Shown: piece after piece, positions 32,990 through 44,228 of the stretch | Layout: each line of letters begins with the position of its first letter | How positions within the stretch are numbered: position 1 is the stretch's first letter | Source: Undaria pinnatifida | Taxonomy: Eukaryota > Sar > Phaeophyceae > Laminariales > Alariaceae | Length of the DNA stretch: 64,000 bases | Reading direction: 5' to 3' | Assembly (NCBI GenBank): GCA_012845835.1 | Contig: JABAKD010000003.1 | Span: forward strand, 186,501 to 250,500 | Notes under the pieces: model-generated | The model's database searches: none | Told to the model about the DNA's origin: nothing | Seen by the model: the letters and a program-made list of their open reading frames with translations, nothing else | Position numbers and translations under genes: made by a program

Positions 32990-33125
32990 CCCACGGCAGG
33001 AGCGCAGAGGAAATTTCAGAGCTTCTAACACGAGGAGCTCAACACCCTACCCGGATCATGACTTCGAAGGGATTCGTTCGTGCGCGAAACCCGACCCACG
33101 TTTTCCATGCGCTAGTCCTAACACA
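32990..33125. repeat. dispersed repeat E, copy 3
   Basis: GTCATCCCACGG, TTCTAACACGAGGAGCTCAA, GACTTCGAAGG, ATTCGTTCG and GCGCTAGTCCTAAC match the family. Confidence 0.7.
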
Positions 33126-33239
33126 ACAATAACTCGTCAACTTACCATGCTAACCGAAAATGCCACCCTCGAAGAGCTCAACCGGTCAGAAACGTTTGGG
33201 CCAGAAGGTCCAAATGCTAACGCGGGATGACTCAGATGC

Positions 33240-33890
33240 AACCATTTTTTTTTTCTCAAGACTCCTTAACACGAGGAGCTCCACGGCATCTTTTTTTGGG
33301 CGAAAAAACACCATTTTTTTTAATCTGAATCGCCGAGGCTCCTTAAAACCTAATATCGCCGAAAAAGTGTCATTCGATTTTTTCCTTGAAACTTTTTTAC
33401 GCTCTATATCTATACCTGGGCCCTGAGATATTTTTCAATCGGGTGTTTTGCACTTTTTTTTTAATTTTTCTCAAAATCAGTTACTTGGGGCGGTGTACAG
33501 AAGCCGGTCGCCCCTGTGGCGTATCAGGTCATCCTCGAGCCTGGTATGGGTCAGTTTCGTGAGTTCGAATCCCCCCGAGTGCATACTCGCATAAATTCGT
33601 GGGGACTTTTAATTGCGTGCACCAATTGATTTGCGCACAAAACGCGAGAGCGTGAGTTAGCAACACTCGATGAAAAATCGACGAGCAGTGGAATTGCTGA
33701 ACGTGCGCGATAAAAATTGAAGGCAAGAAACGGGGGGGAGAAGGGACGACACCTGTGACCACGGCTGGTCCAGAAGCTGGAAGGTAGGTGTGTGTGAAAA
33801 ACAAAACAAAACAAAACAAAACAAAACAAAAAACTACTCATGCGAGGACCCTCAGGAAAATACGGGAGCACCTCTATCGGAGTATGTGTC
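33240..33890. mobile_element. degenerate MITE family A copy interrupted by a SINE
   Basis: 33320-33490 has GGCTCCTTAAAACCTAATAT, ACCTGGGCC, TTTCAATCGGGTG and TCTCAAAATCAGTTACTTGG. After the SINE, 33838-33890 resumes with CATGCGAGGACCCTCAGGAA and GAGCACCTCTATCGGAG. The order and spacing fit one element with the SINE inserted inside it. Confidence 0.6.
33491..33835 (+). mobile_element. tRNA-derived SINE, fullest copy
   Basis: The head has RNA polymerase III promoter elements: A box TGGCGTATCAGG (33517-33528) and B box GTTCGAATCC (33563-33572), about 35 bp apart as in a tRNA. The body carries CACTCGATGAAAAATCGACG, GACGACACCTGTGACCACGG and CCAGAAGCTGGAAGGTAGG. The 3' end is (AAAAC)n at about 33800-33832. 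Shorter copies are at 259, 25735 and 50258. The flanking target duplication is not clear. Confidence 0.8.
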
Positions 33891-34320
33891 CTACACCTAA
33901 CCCAGCAACTGCTTTCCAGAAAAGCGAAAGTGCAACCCGATTAACAATCCCACGGCCTAGGTGTTAAAGAAACACACATTCAAAAACAATGTTGAGAGTA
34001 TGAACCTTGGGTTCAAGTCTAAGTTCATGCGCAGTCTACTTGAGCATGTTAACGTTGTCCCGTTGTCCCGGTAGTCTACCGGACAAAACGGGCATTGTCG
34101 TTACAGCTCGGGAGTACTGACCTGCTAGGACCGGTGACGCCCAAGCAAGGCGATCGGAGGATACGCCTACATGGCAAAGCATACCTACCGACCATCACAG
34201 CAGGTTAAGAGCAGCCTCCTACAAACAAGAATTCACACATTCCGACGGTTTTGGGCTAAGGAGCCCCCGCCATTCAGCAGAATTTTCGCCGAAAAAAAGG
34301 GTAGCTTTGTCTGTAAAACG
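33890..34320 (-). mobile_element. degenerate inverted MITE family A copy
   Basis: Inverse landmarks include AAAGTGCAACCCGATTAACA, CCCACGGCCTAGGTG and CATTCCGACGGTTTTGGGCT-AAGGAGCCCC, with an unrelated insert of about 260 bp (33965-34230). Nothing recognisable lies in 34321-34857. Confidence 0.5.
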
Positions 34321-34857
34321 CAAGAGAGCAAAGGAACAGAAACAAAGTGATGTTTATGGTGTTTGATAGAGGGAACGAACCACGTTTGTGTCCAGTCGGG
34401 GTCGCAGGGGATTTTATTGAAAAAATTGAAAAAACGTCAGCTGTGAGTACGACTGATTGAATGGTTGAAACTCAAATTTGCAAAGCTGCGTGGTGCGTTA
34501 GGTCTGTTTGTCACTTATGATATGGTGTTTGTGAATTAAACCTGGTTGTTAATACGACACAGCTTCACAAAATTTACGGAAGGTCGTTCGCGCGTGTTCT
34601 ATATTTTGTCGCAGGGGGTTGTGGAAATAGGTAAACGAGACCCCCAGGACCAGCCTCGAGTGCAGCTCGTCGCGCGCAGGCTAGCAAGGGCACACCGAGC
34701 GCAAGCGAATTGGGGCTCTTGCTGATAACGTGGGCAGACATGAGGTGGCCCCTGGATTGGCCAGCCAAGCCAGGCCTTTGAGTATTTTCTTATTCCCTAC
34801 CTGCTATCGTAGCACGCGTCCATTCCCGTCACCCACAAAAGGGTGTAGCAAAACAAA

Positions 34858-35541
34858 GTGCCCCCTCTATCTCAGCACGGGGCACCAAGAAGAGGTACTG
34901 TCTACAGAGAAGTTTTGCGGGTACAAGACAGAAGTAAAATAAAAAATAGAAGAAAGGAAAAGGCAAGTGCTAAGAAATAAGGTGAAAGAGGGGAAGCACT
35001 TAGAGATATACGGGGGGTTAAGGGAAGATACTGGAATGAAAACGTATCTGCATGGCCCAATGGACTACGCGAACAAGCTAAATATGCGATTTTGGGTAGG
35101 GGACCTGGTCCTACCAGAAAGAAGAGATATACCAGTAGTCGGGAGGAGGACGTGGCTATAAATATGTGCCCGTATGGCACGGCACTAGAGAGTAGGAATA
35201 AATGGTAGGAGAATGTGCAATGCACAAGGAGGAACGGGATGCGTTAGAGGAGGAGATGAGAAAATTAGACGTGTGTGACACGGAAAAATTTGGTAGACTA
35301 GAGAGTAGCGAGAAAATAATCGCTATCCTTGGAGATACATGGTGGCCGCAGACGGCGAAACAGGACGGGGATAGGATAAGCAAACAGTTTCTACGTAGTA
35401 CATGGAAGAAGCGTAATGAGCGCCCAAAGGTTGGCGGTGTCTCTATTAGGAGTAGGAACGTGCCCCGTCTCGAAAGGGATACGTGGTCAATGGTCAAATG
35501 ACTAAGGCAAGCAACAAATGAGTACGCCCCCCCCCCCCCCA
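34858..35541 (+). mobile_element. LINE C-terminal fragment with C tail
   Basis: 5'-truncated non-LTR retrotransposon. Frame 1 (to 35161) has GMKTYLHGPMDYANKLNMRF and VGDLVLPERRDIP. After a frameshift near the CPYG...ES segment, frame 2 (35202-35501) has ECAMHKEERDALEEEMRKLD and GDTWWPQTAKQDGDRISKQF. This order, a CxxG/ES.../xxxEC cysteine cluster followed by a charged helix, is that of the C-terminus of RT-encoding LINEs. I associate this wording with Ectocarpus elements, from memory only. It ends TGAGTACGC plus about 13 C. It is broken by at least one frameshift. Confidence 0.75.
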
Positions 35542-35577
35542 CCATTACACAGTCAGGGTTAGGATTGTTCCACTCAC

Positions 35578-35712
35578 GATGCCGGCGAGGCCCGTACCCG
35601 CACCCAGCTCGATCACCCGCCTTCCGCATAATCGAAACCCGTAGGCCCGATCGAGGTAGTGGGCGAGGAGAACTTCGGCGTCCCAGACGACGGAGCCCAC
35701 GTCAGCTACGTC
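35578..35712 (-). CDS. METTL21-type methyltransferase, most upstream exon found
   Basis: Acceptor GGCGGCCGCAG/GAC and donor GGCATC/GTGAGT, both phase 0. The 45 residues contain GSVVWDAEVLLAHYL, the VWDA segment that marks Methyltransf_16/METTL21 proteins, and RRVIELGAGTGLAGI, SAM-binding motif I. It joins in phase to VAARLGAHVVLTDQ of exon 30191-31132. The N-terminal exon or exons carrying the start codon were not found. The upstream DNA (35715-36900) is filled with C-tailed retroposons. Together the three exons give 444 residues. Confidence 0.85.
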
Positions 35713-35744
35713 CTGCGGCCGCCGAGTTTAGTGGGTGCACACAA

Positions 35745-36062
35745 CGGAAGGCGGAGAGTACACGTTGGTTGCTTATCATAGTCATTTGACAATCGGCCAC
35801 GCATCCAGTTCGAGAAGGGGGGGGGGGGGGGTGCACTCATTTCAAGCACAGCCGTGGTCGTATGACCGTGCACCCTCGCATCCCAACAATGCCGGGACGG
35901 AGCACGTCGGGGTGTCATCGACGACCAGGCAGGCACCGCATGCACCAAGCGCGAAGCTCCGTACAGTGCTCGGCGAGTCGTATGAAGGGTGAGCTTCATC
36001 CAGCTAAGAACCACAAGTGAGGCGGACTTCGTGCGTTATTTCTCGCATATGGATGACAGGGC
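35745..36062 (-). mobile_element. nested C-tailed retroposon fragments
   Basis: 35746-35812 is a LINE 3' fragment (inverse of GGTCAAATGACTAAGGCAAG). 35817-36062 is a truncated family C element with a G run of about 14 followed by TGCACTCATTT, CCTCGCATCCCAACAATGCC, GGGACGGAGCACGTCGG and GAAGGGTGAGC. The family C element lies upstream of, and with, the LINE piece next to the methyltransferase exon. Confidence 0.6.
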
Positions 36063-36341
36063 TCGAATTCATTATTCTTCTTTCGACTGGAGCAGGGGCT
36101 ACAAGCATCCTGTCGTCGCAGGGTTCTGCGGAGGCACACCATGGAAGGCGGTGGGAGAGAGGGAGTGAGGGGGAGAACAGCCTACATGGAGTACGGACAC
36201 TGCTTACTCTTTTTGTGGGGGCACATTGTGGGACGCAGAGGGAGGGGAAGGGTTACAGGATAGGGGGGGGGGGCATCGTTCATTCTCTTGCATTATAGTT
36301 CCTTGTGGACGTTGTGAAGGTACACCGTGGGTGGCGGGAGG

Positions 36342-36895
36342 GTAGGGGGGGGGGGGGGGGTGTACTCATTTCATACATAGCCGTAGCCATTGGCCCTCGC
36401 ATCCCTACAATGGCGGAGGGAGGTGCTCATTTGTTGCTTGCCTTAGTTACTTGACCATGGGAGGCGGGAGGGGGGGGGGTACTCATTTCATGCATAGCCA
36501 TCTAGACCCTCGCATCCCGACAATGCCTGAACGGAGCGCATCTGATGTTCACCGACCAGGCAGATATCGCGTGCACCAAGCGCGAAACGCCGTGGGATGT
36601 TCGGCGAGTCGCATGAGCGGTGAGCTCCTACTAAGAGCCACTTGTGAGGCGTACTTGCACACCTTGTGCGTACTTTCTTGCATATCGGATGACAGCTTCG
36701 AAAAAATGAATTTGCTTGATGGTGCGATCACTGCCAGAGAGGGCAATGGGGATACTATGTAACTGCCTCGTGGGTGCCTTACCATATGCACACTACGTGG
36801 TATCATCTCCCTTGCGCGGAGTTAAGGCTCTCCACTCAGCACAATATGATTTAACCCGATCACCATCTCGGTTACGGCCAGTCCGAACGAGGAAT
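36342..36895 (-). mobile_element. family C retroposon copies with C tails
   Basis: A short copy at 36342-36425 and a longer one at 36463-36895, separated by a LINE 3' fragment (36425-36462). Each starts on the plus strand with a G run, then GTACTCATTTCATGCATAGCC, then CCTCGCATCCCGACAATGCC, and runs on through CACCAAGCGCGAA and GCCTCGTGGGTGCCTTACCA. They match 58690-59272 and 60563-61145. Confidence 0.7.
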
Positions 36896-37496
36896 TTATA
36901 TGAAAAAAAAAAAGAGGAAGAGTCTTCGCTTTTGGGTAAAAAACGCAGGTTCATTCCAAACGACAACTAACAATATCTGGAAAAGACAAACAAACTGAAA
37001 ATGATCGGTCATCCACGCTAAACCTCGCGGTGGAACTTGACATACAAATTCAACCGTCACGGCACACCAACTCCCGGCGAATGCACCCAACGACACAGTT
37101 CAATACACCCAACTCGCACACCCGAGGCATCTCTGAGAGTAGGCAGTGCTCGTGGTCCATCCCGCTTCCCCGGGCGTGTTCTAGAAGTTGTGTTTTGGTG
37201 ACGGTTGTTCGTCGGCAGCCGTTGAATTACGTTCGTGGGCACCCTCATCGAAAGTATATATATCGCCACAGTCACGCCCTGGCCCTCGTTCCTTGCATAG
37301 CCACCGCATGGTCATACCCTACACATATATGCTGGCTTCGAGAGCAGACAAGCCCAGTGGCAGTCCCGCGCACTACTCCACCCACTGTGCGCTTGCGAAC
37401 GGGTCATGCCATGTTCCTCTTCGCGCTGTTTATCCCATATTTCGATAATTTTACCCCCATTTCGATAAAGTTAAACGGTTTTTGATTTAAAAAAAC

Positions 37497-37934
37497 TGTC
37501 ATGGATAATGTGTGATACCCTGGCACGGTGGTTTGACAGGCTGTGCCGTCGACGCTGGTCGAGGTGATGGCACGGTGCGAGAGGATAGCCTGGAAGACAA
37601 AGTGCTTCCGAGATGTAGAGAAGATGTTGAATAGTACAACGGTGGCGCTTAATTTAGCCAATACACACAGATATAAACCGCAGAGTTGCAGGAGCCCAGA
37701 CGACGGCTGCTTCCCAGGGATGACCAGGACAGCTATGATCCGGAAAGATCTACAAGAGAGAGCCACACGAGAGAGTGAGCTACCTGGATATCACGCGGAG
37801 AATCCTGCGGAAGTAATTCCTCCGCACACATACGTACGTTACACTCGAACCGACACATATGAGATCTACGATACACAAGAGCAGTGCTACTGAACATTGA
37901 CTCATAATGGCTATGTGCTAACATTTCCATAACA
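37497..37934 (-). repeat. 3' LTR of the copia element
   Basis: Reads TGTCATGG...CCATAACA on the plus strand and matches 44229-44677 except for scattered substitutions and the lack of an 11-bp segment. A C run at 37935-37941 (GAGGGGGGG on the element strand) directly next to it is the polypurine tract. Confidence 0.95.
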
Positions 37935-38182
37935 CCCCCCCTCAATGGAAGTTGCTCTAACTCGTACCAAACTAATGATTAGTTCAAGCAAGTATTTTCG
38001 TTTCATGCGTTTCAACCACTAAAGTACCACGTGATGTTTCAGTCCCAAACGTGCAACAATACATTCATGCGCTTGCTAAAGAGTACCTGCTACTGCACAA
38101 ACCAGACTCCCATTACTTCCAATCTTACATGGCTCGCTCAAACAGGACAGATTCAATACAGACACACAAGCACATAACACGA

Positions 38183-39022
38183 CTAATTGAACTGGCTGTT
38201 GATGAACTGGCTGTTGATGAACTGGCTGTTGATGAACTGGTTGTTGATGAAGTCGTTCACGTTGAGGTTGCTGATGATGTCCAGCAGGTTCCTGAAGCGA
38301 TGCTTGTTCAGGTGCTTTGTGCCGATGTCGGCAGGGGTGATGTCGGTCGGGATGTAGTGGATGGAGATCCTTCCCTCCGACACGAGCTCTCGGAAGAAGA
38401 AGCGCAGCGGGATGTGCTTCGTCCTCGAGCTGAAGGAGCGGTTTCCCAGCGCGTGCAGCGTCGCTGTGTTGTCGCAGTACAACGGCACTTTCGCAAAGTC
38501 CTTGACGAACCCTAGTTCAGACAGCATGTTCGAGCAGAACACTGCTTCCTTCATCGCCAAAGCCGACGCGACCAGCTCCGCCTCCATGGTCGACATGGCA
38601 GTCAGACCTTGTAGCCCCGACTTGAAGCCAATCGGCGCATCGCACAGCATCGACAAGTAGCATGAGGTTGACTTTCTGTTGTCCGGGCTGTTGGCCCAGT
38701 TGGAGTCCGAAAATACTGCAAGCTTGAAGCCTCCCCTCTCGTACGTAATGCTGAAGTCGGTTATCCCCGCGAGGTAGCGAAGAGTGTGCTTCGCCGCCAC
38801 CATGTGGACCTTGCTGAGTTTCACCATCGGGCGAGCCAGTTGACCAATGGCATACATGATGTCGTACCTTAACACTTGGGAAACATACATCAGGCACCCC
38901 ACGATGCCCTGATAGCGCTTTTTTTCTTCCTCGTCCAGCAGAGTCCCGTCAGGCTGCTGGTTGGAGAGTTCGGGACCGTACCCTGGCGCGTTGGTCGGCT
39001 TGCATTCCCACATTCCGAACAT
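38183..39022 (-). pseudogene. copia RNase H domain and C-terminus
   Basis: Open frame of 279 codons. It holds RYQGIVGCLMYVSQVLRYDI, HMVAAKHTLRYLAG, FSDSNWANSPDNRKSTSCYL, MSTMEAELVA, LYCDNTATLHAL and DITPADIGTKHL, the ordered landmarks of copia RNase H with its acidic residues. The end is a tandem repeat of five codons (Ile-Asn-Ser-Gln-Phe) from a 15-bp DNA repeat at 38190-38246. It is separated from the reverse transcriptase frame by a shift near 39022-39086. Confidence 0.9.
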
Positions 39023-39085
39023 CTCCAGGATGGACTTGGATTAAGCCTCTTGAAAGATTGTGAGAGTGCCACGCTCAAGGTCTCT

Positions 39086-39544
39086 CTATATCTCCATGCC
39101 CAAGACGAGCGACACCGCTCCCATGTCGGTCATCTTGAAACGCTGCTTCAACTTCCCTTTCACCATCGCCATGGCGTCAGAGTTGTTGCTGGCCAGAAGG
39201 AGATCGTCCACGTAGAGGGTCAAGTAGATCCGAACACCGTCGTGATCGTACAAGAAGACACACGTGTCGGACTGAAGCGGAACGAAGCCGATCTCGACAA
39301 GGGCGGGATCGATGGTGTTGAACCAGTTCCCGGGGCTTTGGGCCAGCCCGAAGAGGCTCTTCTCTAACTGCATCACTAGCTCACCTCCATTCTTGTCCTT
39401 GACCTCGAAGCCAGGCGGCTGCTCGACGAACACCAACTCCTGGATATCCGCGTACAGGAGGGCAGTGAGACGTCCATCTGGTGCAGAAGCAGGCCGAAGT
39501 GCACGGCTATGCAGCATATGATCCGCACGCTCTGAATCATGCAC
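39086..39544 (-). pseudogene. copia reverse transcriptase core
   Basis: Contains EQPPGFEVKDKNGGELVMQL, KSLFGLAQSPGNWF, SDTCVFLYDHDGV and LTLYVDDLLLAS, the catalytic YVDD box, then DMGAVSLVLGMEI. The N-terminal part of the polymerase is in another frame (39537-40154), so the domain is split by a frameshift near 39540. Confidence 0.9.
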
Positions 39545-40154
39545 ACCGGGGCGTATATTCTGCCAGAGTCAAGGCCAGGAACTTGATCCAACCTTGAGCC
39601 ACTACACGAGCCTTGAAGGAGCCGTCCGCCTTGCGCCTGAACACCCATTTCGAATTGATTCGCTTCCGTCCAGCGGGAACGGCAGAGCGCGGAACAAGCT
39701 TGTAAACTTGACGATCTTTATGACTCGCGATCTCGCGTTCTGCTGCTGCGTTCCACTGGGCGGCGTCGGGCGTGGCCCGTGCTTCCTTGATTGTCCGTGG
39801 AACATTCGGTTGCGTTGTTCCTACAGCGTACGCGTATTCCGTGAAGCCGAATGTGCCGTCCCTGAGGGCGACATCGGGGAACTCCCCCTTCACGGTAAAC
39901 GCGTAGGACAGGCGGCGAAACTCGATGATGGTCTTTGCAGTGGGTACGCTCGAAGCAGAACTGGTGGTTGCAGGCGTCGACGTGGAACCTCGTCCACCAC
40001 GACCATAGGTACCACGTCCACGTACAGACCCGCTGCCACGTCCACCACGCTGCGTGATGCCTCCCCGCGCAGATCCACCACGCGAAGCAGACCTGGTGAC
40101 TGCAGGCGTCGGCGCGGAACCTCGCCCACCACGAAACGAACCGCATCCACGCAC
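39537..40154 (-). pseudogene. copia Arg/Gly-rich linker and reverse transcriptase N-terminus
   Basis: Starts with an RGG/GRG-rich stretch (GGRGSGSVRGRGTYGRGGRG) made of an imperfect 105-bp duplication at about 39950-40140, then the start of the polymerase: AQWNAAAEREIASH, VYKLVPRSAVPAGRK, INSKWVFRRKADGSFKARVV. Such a basic Gly-rich segment between integrase and polymerase is unusual for copia elements. Confidence 0.8.
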
Positions 40155-41154
40155 AAACCACCCCGCGGTGCAGTTCCGGACGGAGCAGAACCAGAGGGCG
40201 ATGAACCAAGTGGCGGCGCCGGACCAGGTGACGATCCAGGAGAAGACGCACCGTTGACTGGCACCGGGGGACTACTCCCCCCGGCACGGCAGGGCTATCT
40301 TCCTCAGGCGTACCACTAGAAGTCCCAGGCGCATCGTTGGCAGGAGTTGATCCAGCAGGTGCAAGTTCAAGATCACGGCTGGTTGTCTCACAAATTTGTT
40401 CGAGAAGCTCAATCGTAGACGGATTCCCGACGGCATCCCCAACGGCACGTTCAGAAGAGAGCGAATCAACCGAGTGGTTGGAAGTGTAGTTTTGCATGTC
40501 TCTTAGCATGTCGACGTAGTCGTCGTACGTGAACTCCCCGTCGTCATGATCGCGCGCGTCCAACGAGGGCGCGACAGAAGGCGTCTCAATGAACATACCA
40601 TTTTGACTCATCCGAACACGTCGCGTCTCAGAGTTGTCGATCCGGTAGAACTTACTTTCCTCGCTGAATCCGACGAGCCGGCCTTCCCAAGCACGATGCT
40701 CCAGCTTATTGGTGTGGACCTCTTCGTGCACGAATGCCCGGGACCCGATCACCCGGAGATGGCCGAGATAGGCATCCTTGCCGTAGAGCGCCTTGTACGG
40801 CGTCCCGTTTTGCAGAGCTGCGAAAGGAGTCCGGTTGCTCAGGTAGACGGCCGTCTTCATCAGCTCTCCCCAAAGGAAGTTCGGAAGTGTCGAGTCGGCG
40901 AGAAAACAGCGCACAATGTTCAAAATCGTCCGTCCCGCACGCTCGTTCGCTCCGATCTGCTGAGGGGTGTTCGGAGAGGCAAACTCCAGCTTGATGCCGA
41001 CGTCTTGACAGTACTGACGGAACTCCGCGCTCGTGAATTCCGTGCCGCGGTCCCCGCGGAGGGTATGAATGCGCTCGCCGGTAGGAATCGCGGTCTCCTT
41101 GACGAACACCGCAAGGGTGTCCACAGAGCAGGTCTTGTTCTTCATGAGCACCAC
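39718..41154 (-). pseudogene. copia integrase core
   Basis: Useful coding sequence is the first about 260 codons: TLRGDRGTEFTSAEF (second catalytic Asp), PQQIGANERAGRTIL (catalytic Glu), FLWGELMKTAVYLSNRTP and AYLGHLRVIGSRAFVH. The first catalytic Asp lies just upstream in a different frame. Toward the end the frame passes out of register with the Arg/Gly-rich linker and reads a Trp/Cys-rich shadow. Confidence 0.85.
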
Positions 41155-42635
41155 CTCCTTCCACTTGGTTCGCTGGTCAACGAACTAGACGGCGTATTTG
41201 AACCCGCCCAGAGATTTTGGCGTGAAGGGGTCGAGGGTGTCGACGGATACGAGCTGGAAAGGACGTAGAACATTGTAGGTGGGGCCTGCTTGGGGTGAGG
41301 TTGTTGTGCGCTCTTCCCGAGTGGGCAGGTAATACAGTTCTTAAGGTCACCGGTGAAGTCGACACCGCTAGCCGGCTCCTTCCTCAGGACGTCCAAGCTC
41401 TTGTGGTTGATGTGTCCCATGCGCCGGTGCCACAGCTCAGCGGACTCCGACTTTAAGGCAAGGCCGTCAGGGGCTCGCCCGAGGACCATCTGGCCCCCGG
41501 CGCCACTCCCTAGTTTCACCTCGATGGAGCACTCGAGTTTTCCGGCCGCGTCGTCCACCCCACAGGTTTGCATCAGGATAACCACGTCCCCCGACTCCAA
41601 ACTGGGGTTGACCGGATGAAACAACGTCGTCATTCCCTTCTGCATCGCCGCGGCCACGGAGAAGAGGTTGGTGCCCAAGTCCGGCGCCAAAACGACGCGA
41701 AAGGAGACGCGCCGGTCATTTCCGATGTCGTCCGTGACGGCGCCGAAGATAGTCCCCGTTGTTATGCCCTTGAGAAGATGCTGGCCGGCGGCGACGATCG
41801 TGTGAGGGACCTGAAGGTCTTCGACGTCGCACATGTGGGCCCGCACTCTTGGTGTAAGCGCAGGGTCGAGGCAGTGGTCGGTCGCTCCGTTGTCCAATAC
41901 CATCCGGATGCACGAGCCGTCTGAGCGAAAAGGAGAAAGCGACATGTCCGCAGGAGTCGCCATGAGCGCACCGAAAAACCCTGAAGGCAAGCGGTGGTCC
42001 TGTGCAGGCGACTCTGAGGAGATAGATGAAGGTGCCGCCGGAGTGGCGGCAGACGCCGCCGGAGGCGTCAGGGAAAATGCAGAAGACGAAGTTGCCGTAG
42101 CCGGTGGAGCGCGTTGGGCGCTGAAGGAGAACCCGAACGAAGTCGGCTCAGCGGGAGCCTGCGGCGCCGTCGCCGGAGTCGATTTCGCCAAGTGAGCGCT
42201 CCCGATGTTGGGTAGGTTGACCTGACCAGCGGAATACAGCAGCGCCAGGTTGGCAACCAAGCCTTGGAGTTTCTTCTGCTTGTTCGCGCGAAGCTCCTGC
42301 TGTATCTGACACTCAGCATGGCTGTGCGTGGTGGTGTTGTGGTAAGAGCACCATTTCGGCTGAGCACTCCCCCCATCACCGCCGCGCTTGTTCTTCCACT
42401 TCTTCTTCCCCGGCCTCGGACGATTTTTCTGCACTTGTTGGGGGCAGTCAGGCTGGAAATGCCGTACGCCTTGCATCGATGGCACTGGTCGGATGAGGAT
42501 GCCGCCCCCGGCCCGAGACCACGGGCCCCGACGCGTTGCGCGACTGCTGGTCCACGTAGAAGCGATTGGCCGTCTCCTGGAGGCGGTCAACGGACGTGAA
42601 TTCCTCACGGTAGTGCATTTCACGGATGAACTCAA
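41142..42635 (-). pseudogene. copia protease and pre-integrase zinc domain
   Basis: Downstream of a linker, LDNGATDHC occupies the aspartic protease position (family form D-S-G-A-T-x-H; here Asn replaces Ser). The HHCC pre-integrase finger follows: LWHRRMGHINHKSLDVL then CITCPLGKS. The stretch from 42200 to 42480 carries Lys/Arg-rich gag sequence. It ends at a frameshift near 41150, where the integrase core begins in another frame. Confidence 0.85.
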
Positions 42636-43158
42636 AGTTTGGGGCCTTTGTTAGGCCCGAGAGCATGATGTCTAGGTAGACCTCCTTGGAGACCTCTCCC
42701 CCCAGGCCCTGGAGGCGAATCTTGAGATCCATTCCTTTCGGGAAGAAATAGGTGGAATCCCCGCCCGCCAGGTGCCGAAGGCCGAAGAGTTCTCTGTGAC
42801 ACGCACGCCGAGCTTCCTGGGTGTGAGCGTCCAAACGCTCGTTGAGGGCCTTCCAGGCCGCCGTTCCATCCGCCGCCTCTTCGTGAGTAAGGACGGTGGC
42901 GTACGCAGACCCGGAGGTGACAAAGAACAGGAGGGAGAACAGGCGACTGTTCGCCTGGTCCCACTTGGCCCTATCTCCCGCGTCCGGCTCAGGTTCCGCA
43001 GGGCTGTCGGCCCCGGCTAGGATGGGCTTAAGATCCGGCGCCAAGAGGTTGACTGCGTTCCGGAGTTTTGTCTTCCACACGCGAAAACCCTGCTGCCCCG
43101 AGATGGTCCCAACGGCGGGCAGCATGCGGTGGAGCCCGGAGCTCGATGATTCCGCCAT
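42448..43158 (-). pseudogene. copia gag
   Basis: Begins with ATG 43158 (MAESSSSGLHRMLPAVG) and carries the gag helices: FRVWKTKLRNAVNLLA, SGSAYATVLTHEEAADGTAA, WKALNERLDAHTQEAR and YREEFTSVDRLQETANRFYV. The CCHC zinc knuckle near 42450-42490 is split across frames by a missing base, so gag and the following frame are out of register. Confidence 0.85.
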
Positions 43159-44228
43159 CGCTGAGAACCAGGGTCACACTCCCGGGCGCAGTCAGGTTTT
43201 CGGCACACGTACGACGCCCCGGGATCCTGAAAAGGGTCGGCGCGCCTAAGAAGGATACGGTGCAATCCTACACAGGGGTAGGCTTAGTTCAGGTCGCAGC
43301 TCCGTAGCTCACGACCCACGTTCGGCGTTAGCTATCCAGCGTCCAGACCACTGCGCCCCGTCAAGCACAGCTTATGACCAACCGCAGGTGGCGGAACTGC
43401 GGTGTTGAGACGACGGAGTAGCCAGCTCCGGCCGCGTCCTGCAGGTACACGGGTCAGATGCACTGCTGAGACTTGCTATGCGTCTTGCAGCGTAGACGTT
43501 TGGCTGCTGCACGGATGCAAATAGGCCTGTTCAGATCCCCAGCCTACACACGCACCGATAAAAAAAACAGCACGAGGGAGATATCTTGGACAGACCTATC
43601 TCGCGTATACCACAACGCGCAGGTATACCTCGCGTGTACTACAACGCGCAGGCAAATTTACGTGAGCGGGTGACGTAGGTATAGCGGCAGCAGCAGGCGG
43701 CTACCAGCTAACAGTCGTATCCTCAGCCTACACACGCTACCAAGCCGGCAACTCGGTGCGTGGGAAATATCTTGGACAGACTACGCCTCGCGAGAGAACC
43801 ACGCGCAGGCGATTTCGGTCGCCACTTACAGACACAAAGAACACCGAGAACGGTGCGCCGCGCGCAGAACTAACAACCTGCACAACCCTATTCGCCGACC
43901 GAAATCAACGCCTAGAAGTTGTGCTCCCGAATGCTTTACACAAACAGTACCGAAAGTGCAGCCGAGAGCCCAGGGGATCAGTCCGGGCCCAGTAAGCAAG
44001 CGGGTTGACTCAGTGTGGCCTCCAGCAGAAAGCAGACTCCGGGAGTTGCTCCCCGCGGAAAATTTTTCAAAAATATCCAAATCCTGGAGGATCCAAAAAT
44101 ATCCAAATCCTGGAGGATCCAAAAATATCCAAATCCTGGAGCACGGGTGTGATCTCCACAGCACTCGGCGACAGCAGTAGACGCGCAGTCGCCGCAGGCT
44201 CCCACTCACACAGACGAGGCTCATAACC
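43159..44228 (-). other. copia 5' leader
   Basis: About 1.07 kb between the 5' LTR and gag, long for a copia leader. It has three tandem copies of a 24-bp unit (AAATATCCAAATCCTGGAGG) at about 44075-44148. The bases next to the LTR (GGTTATGAGCC on the element strand) are a possible tRNA primer-binding site. I cannot name the tRNA. Confidence 0.6.

Noticed and set aside
33517-33572. A genuine tRNA gene
   Set aside because: A and B boxes are present but the flanks do not form an acceptor stem, and the unit continues into a SINE body repeated elsewhere.
40706-41164. Separate gene with MEGGGAHEEQDLLCG start
   Set aside because: Out-of-frame reading of the copia integrase region.
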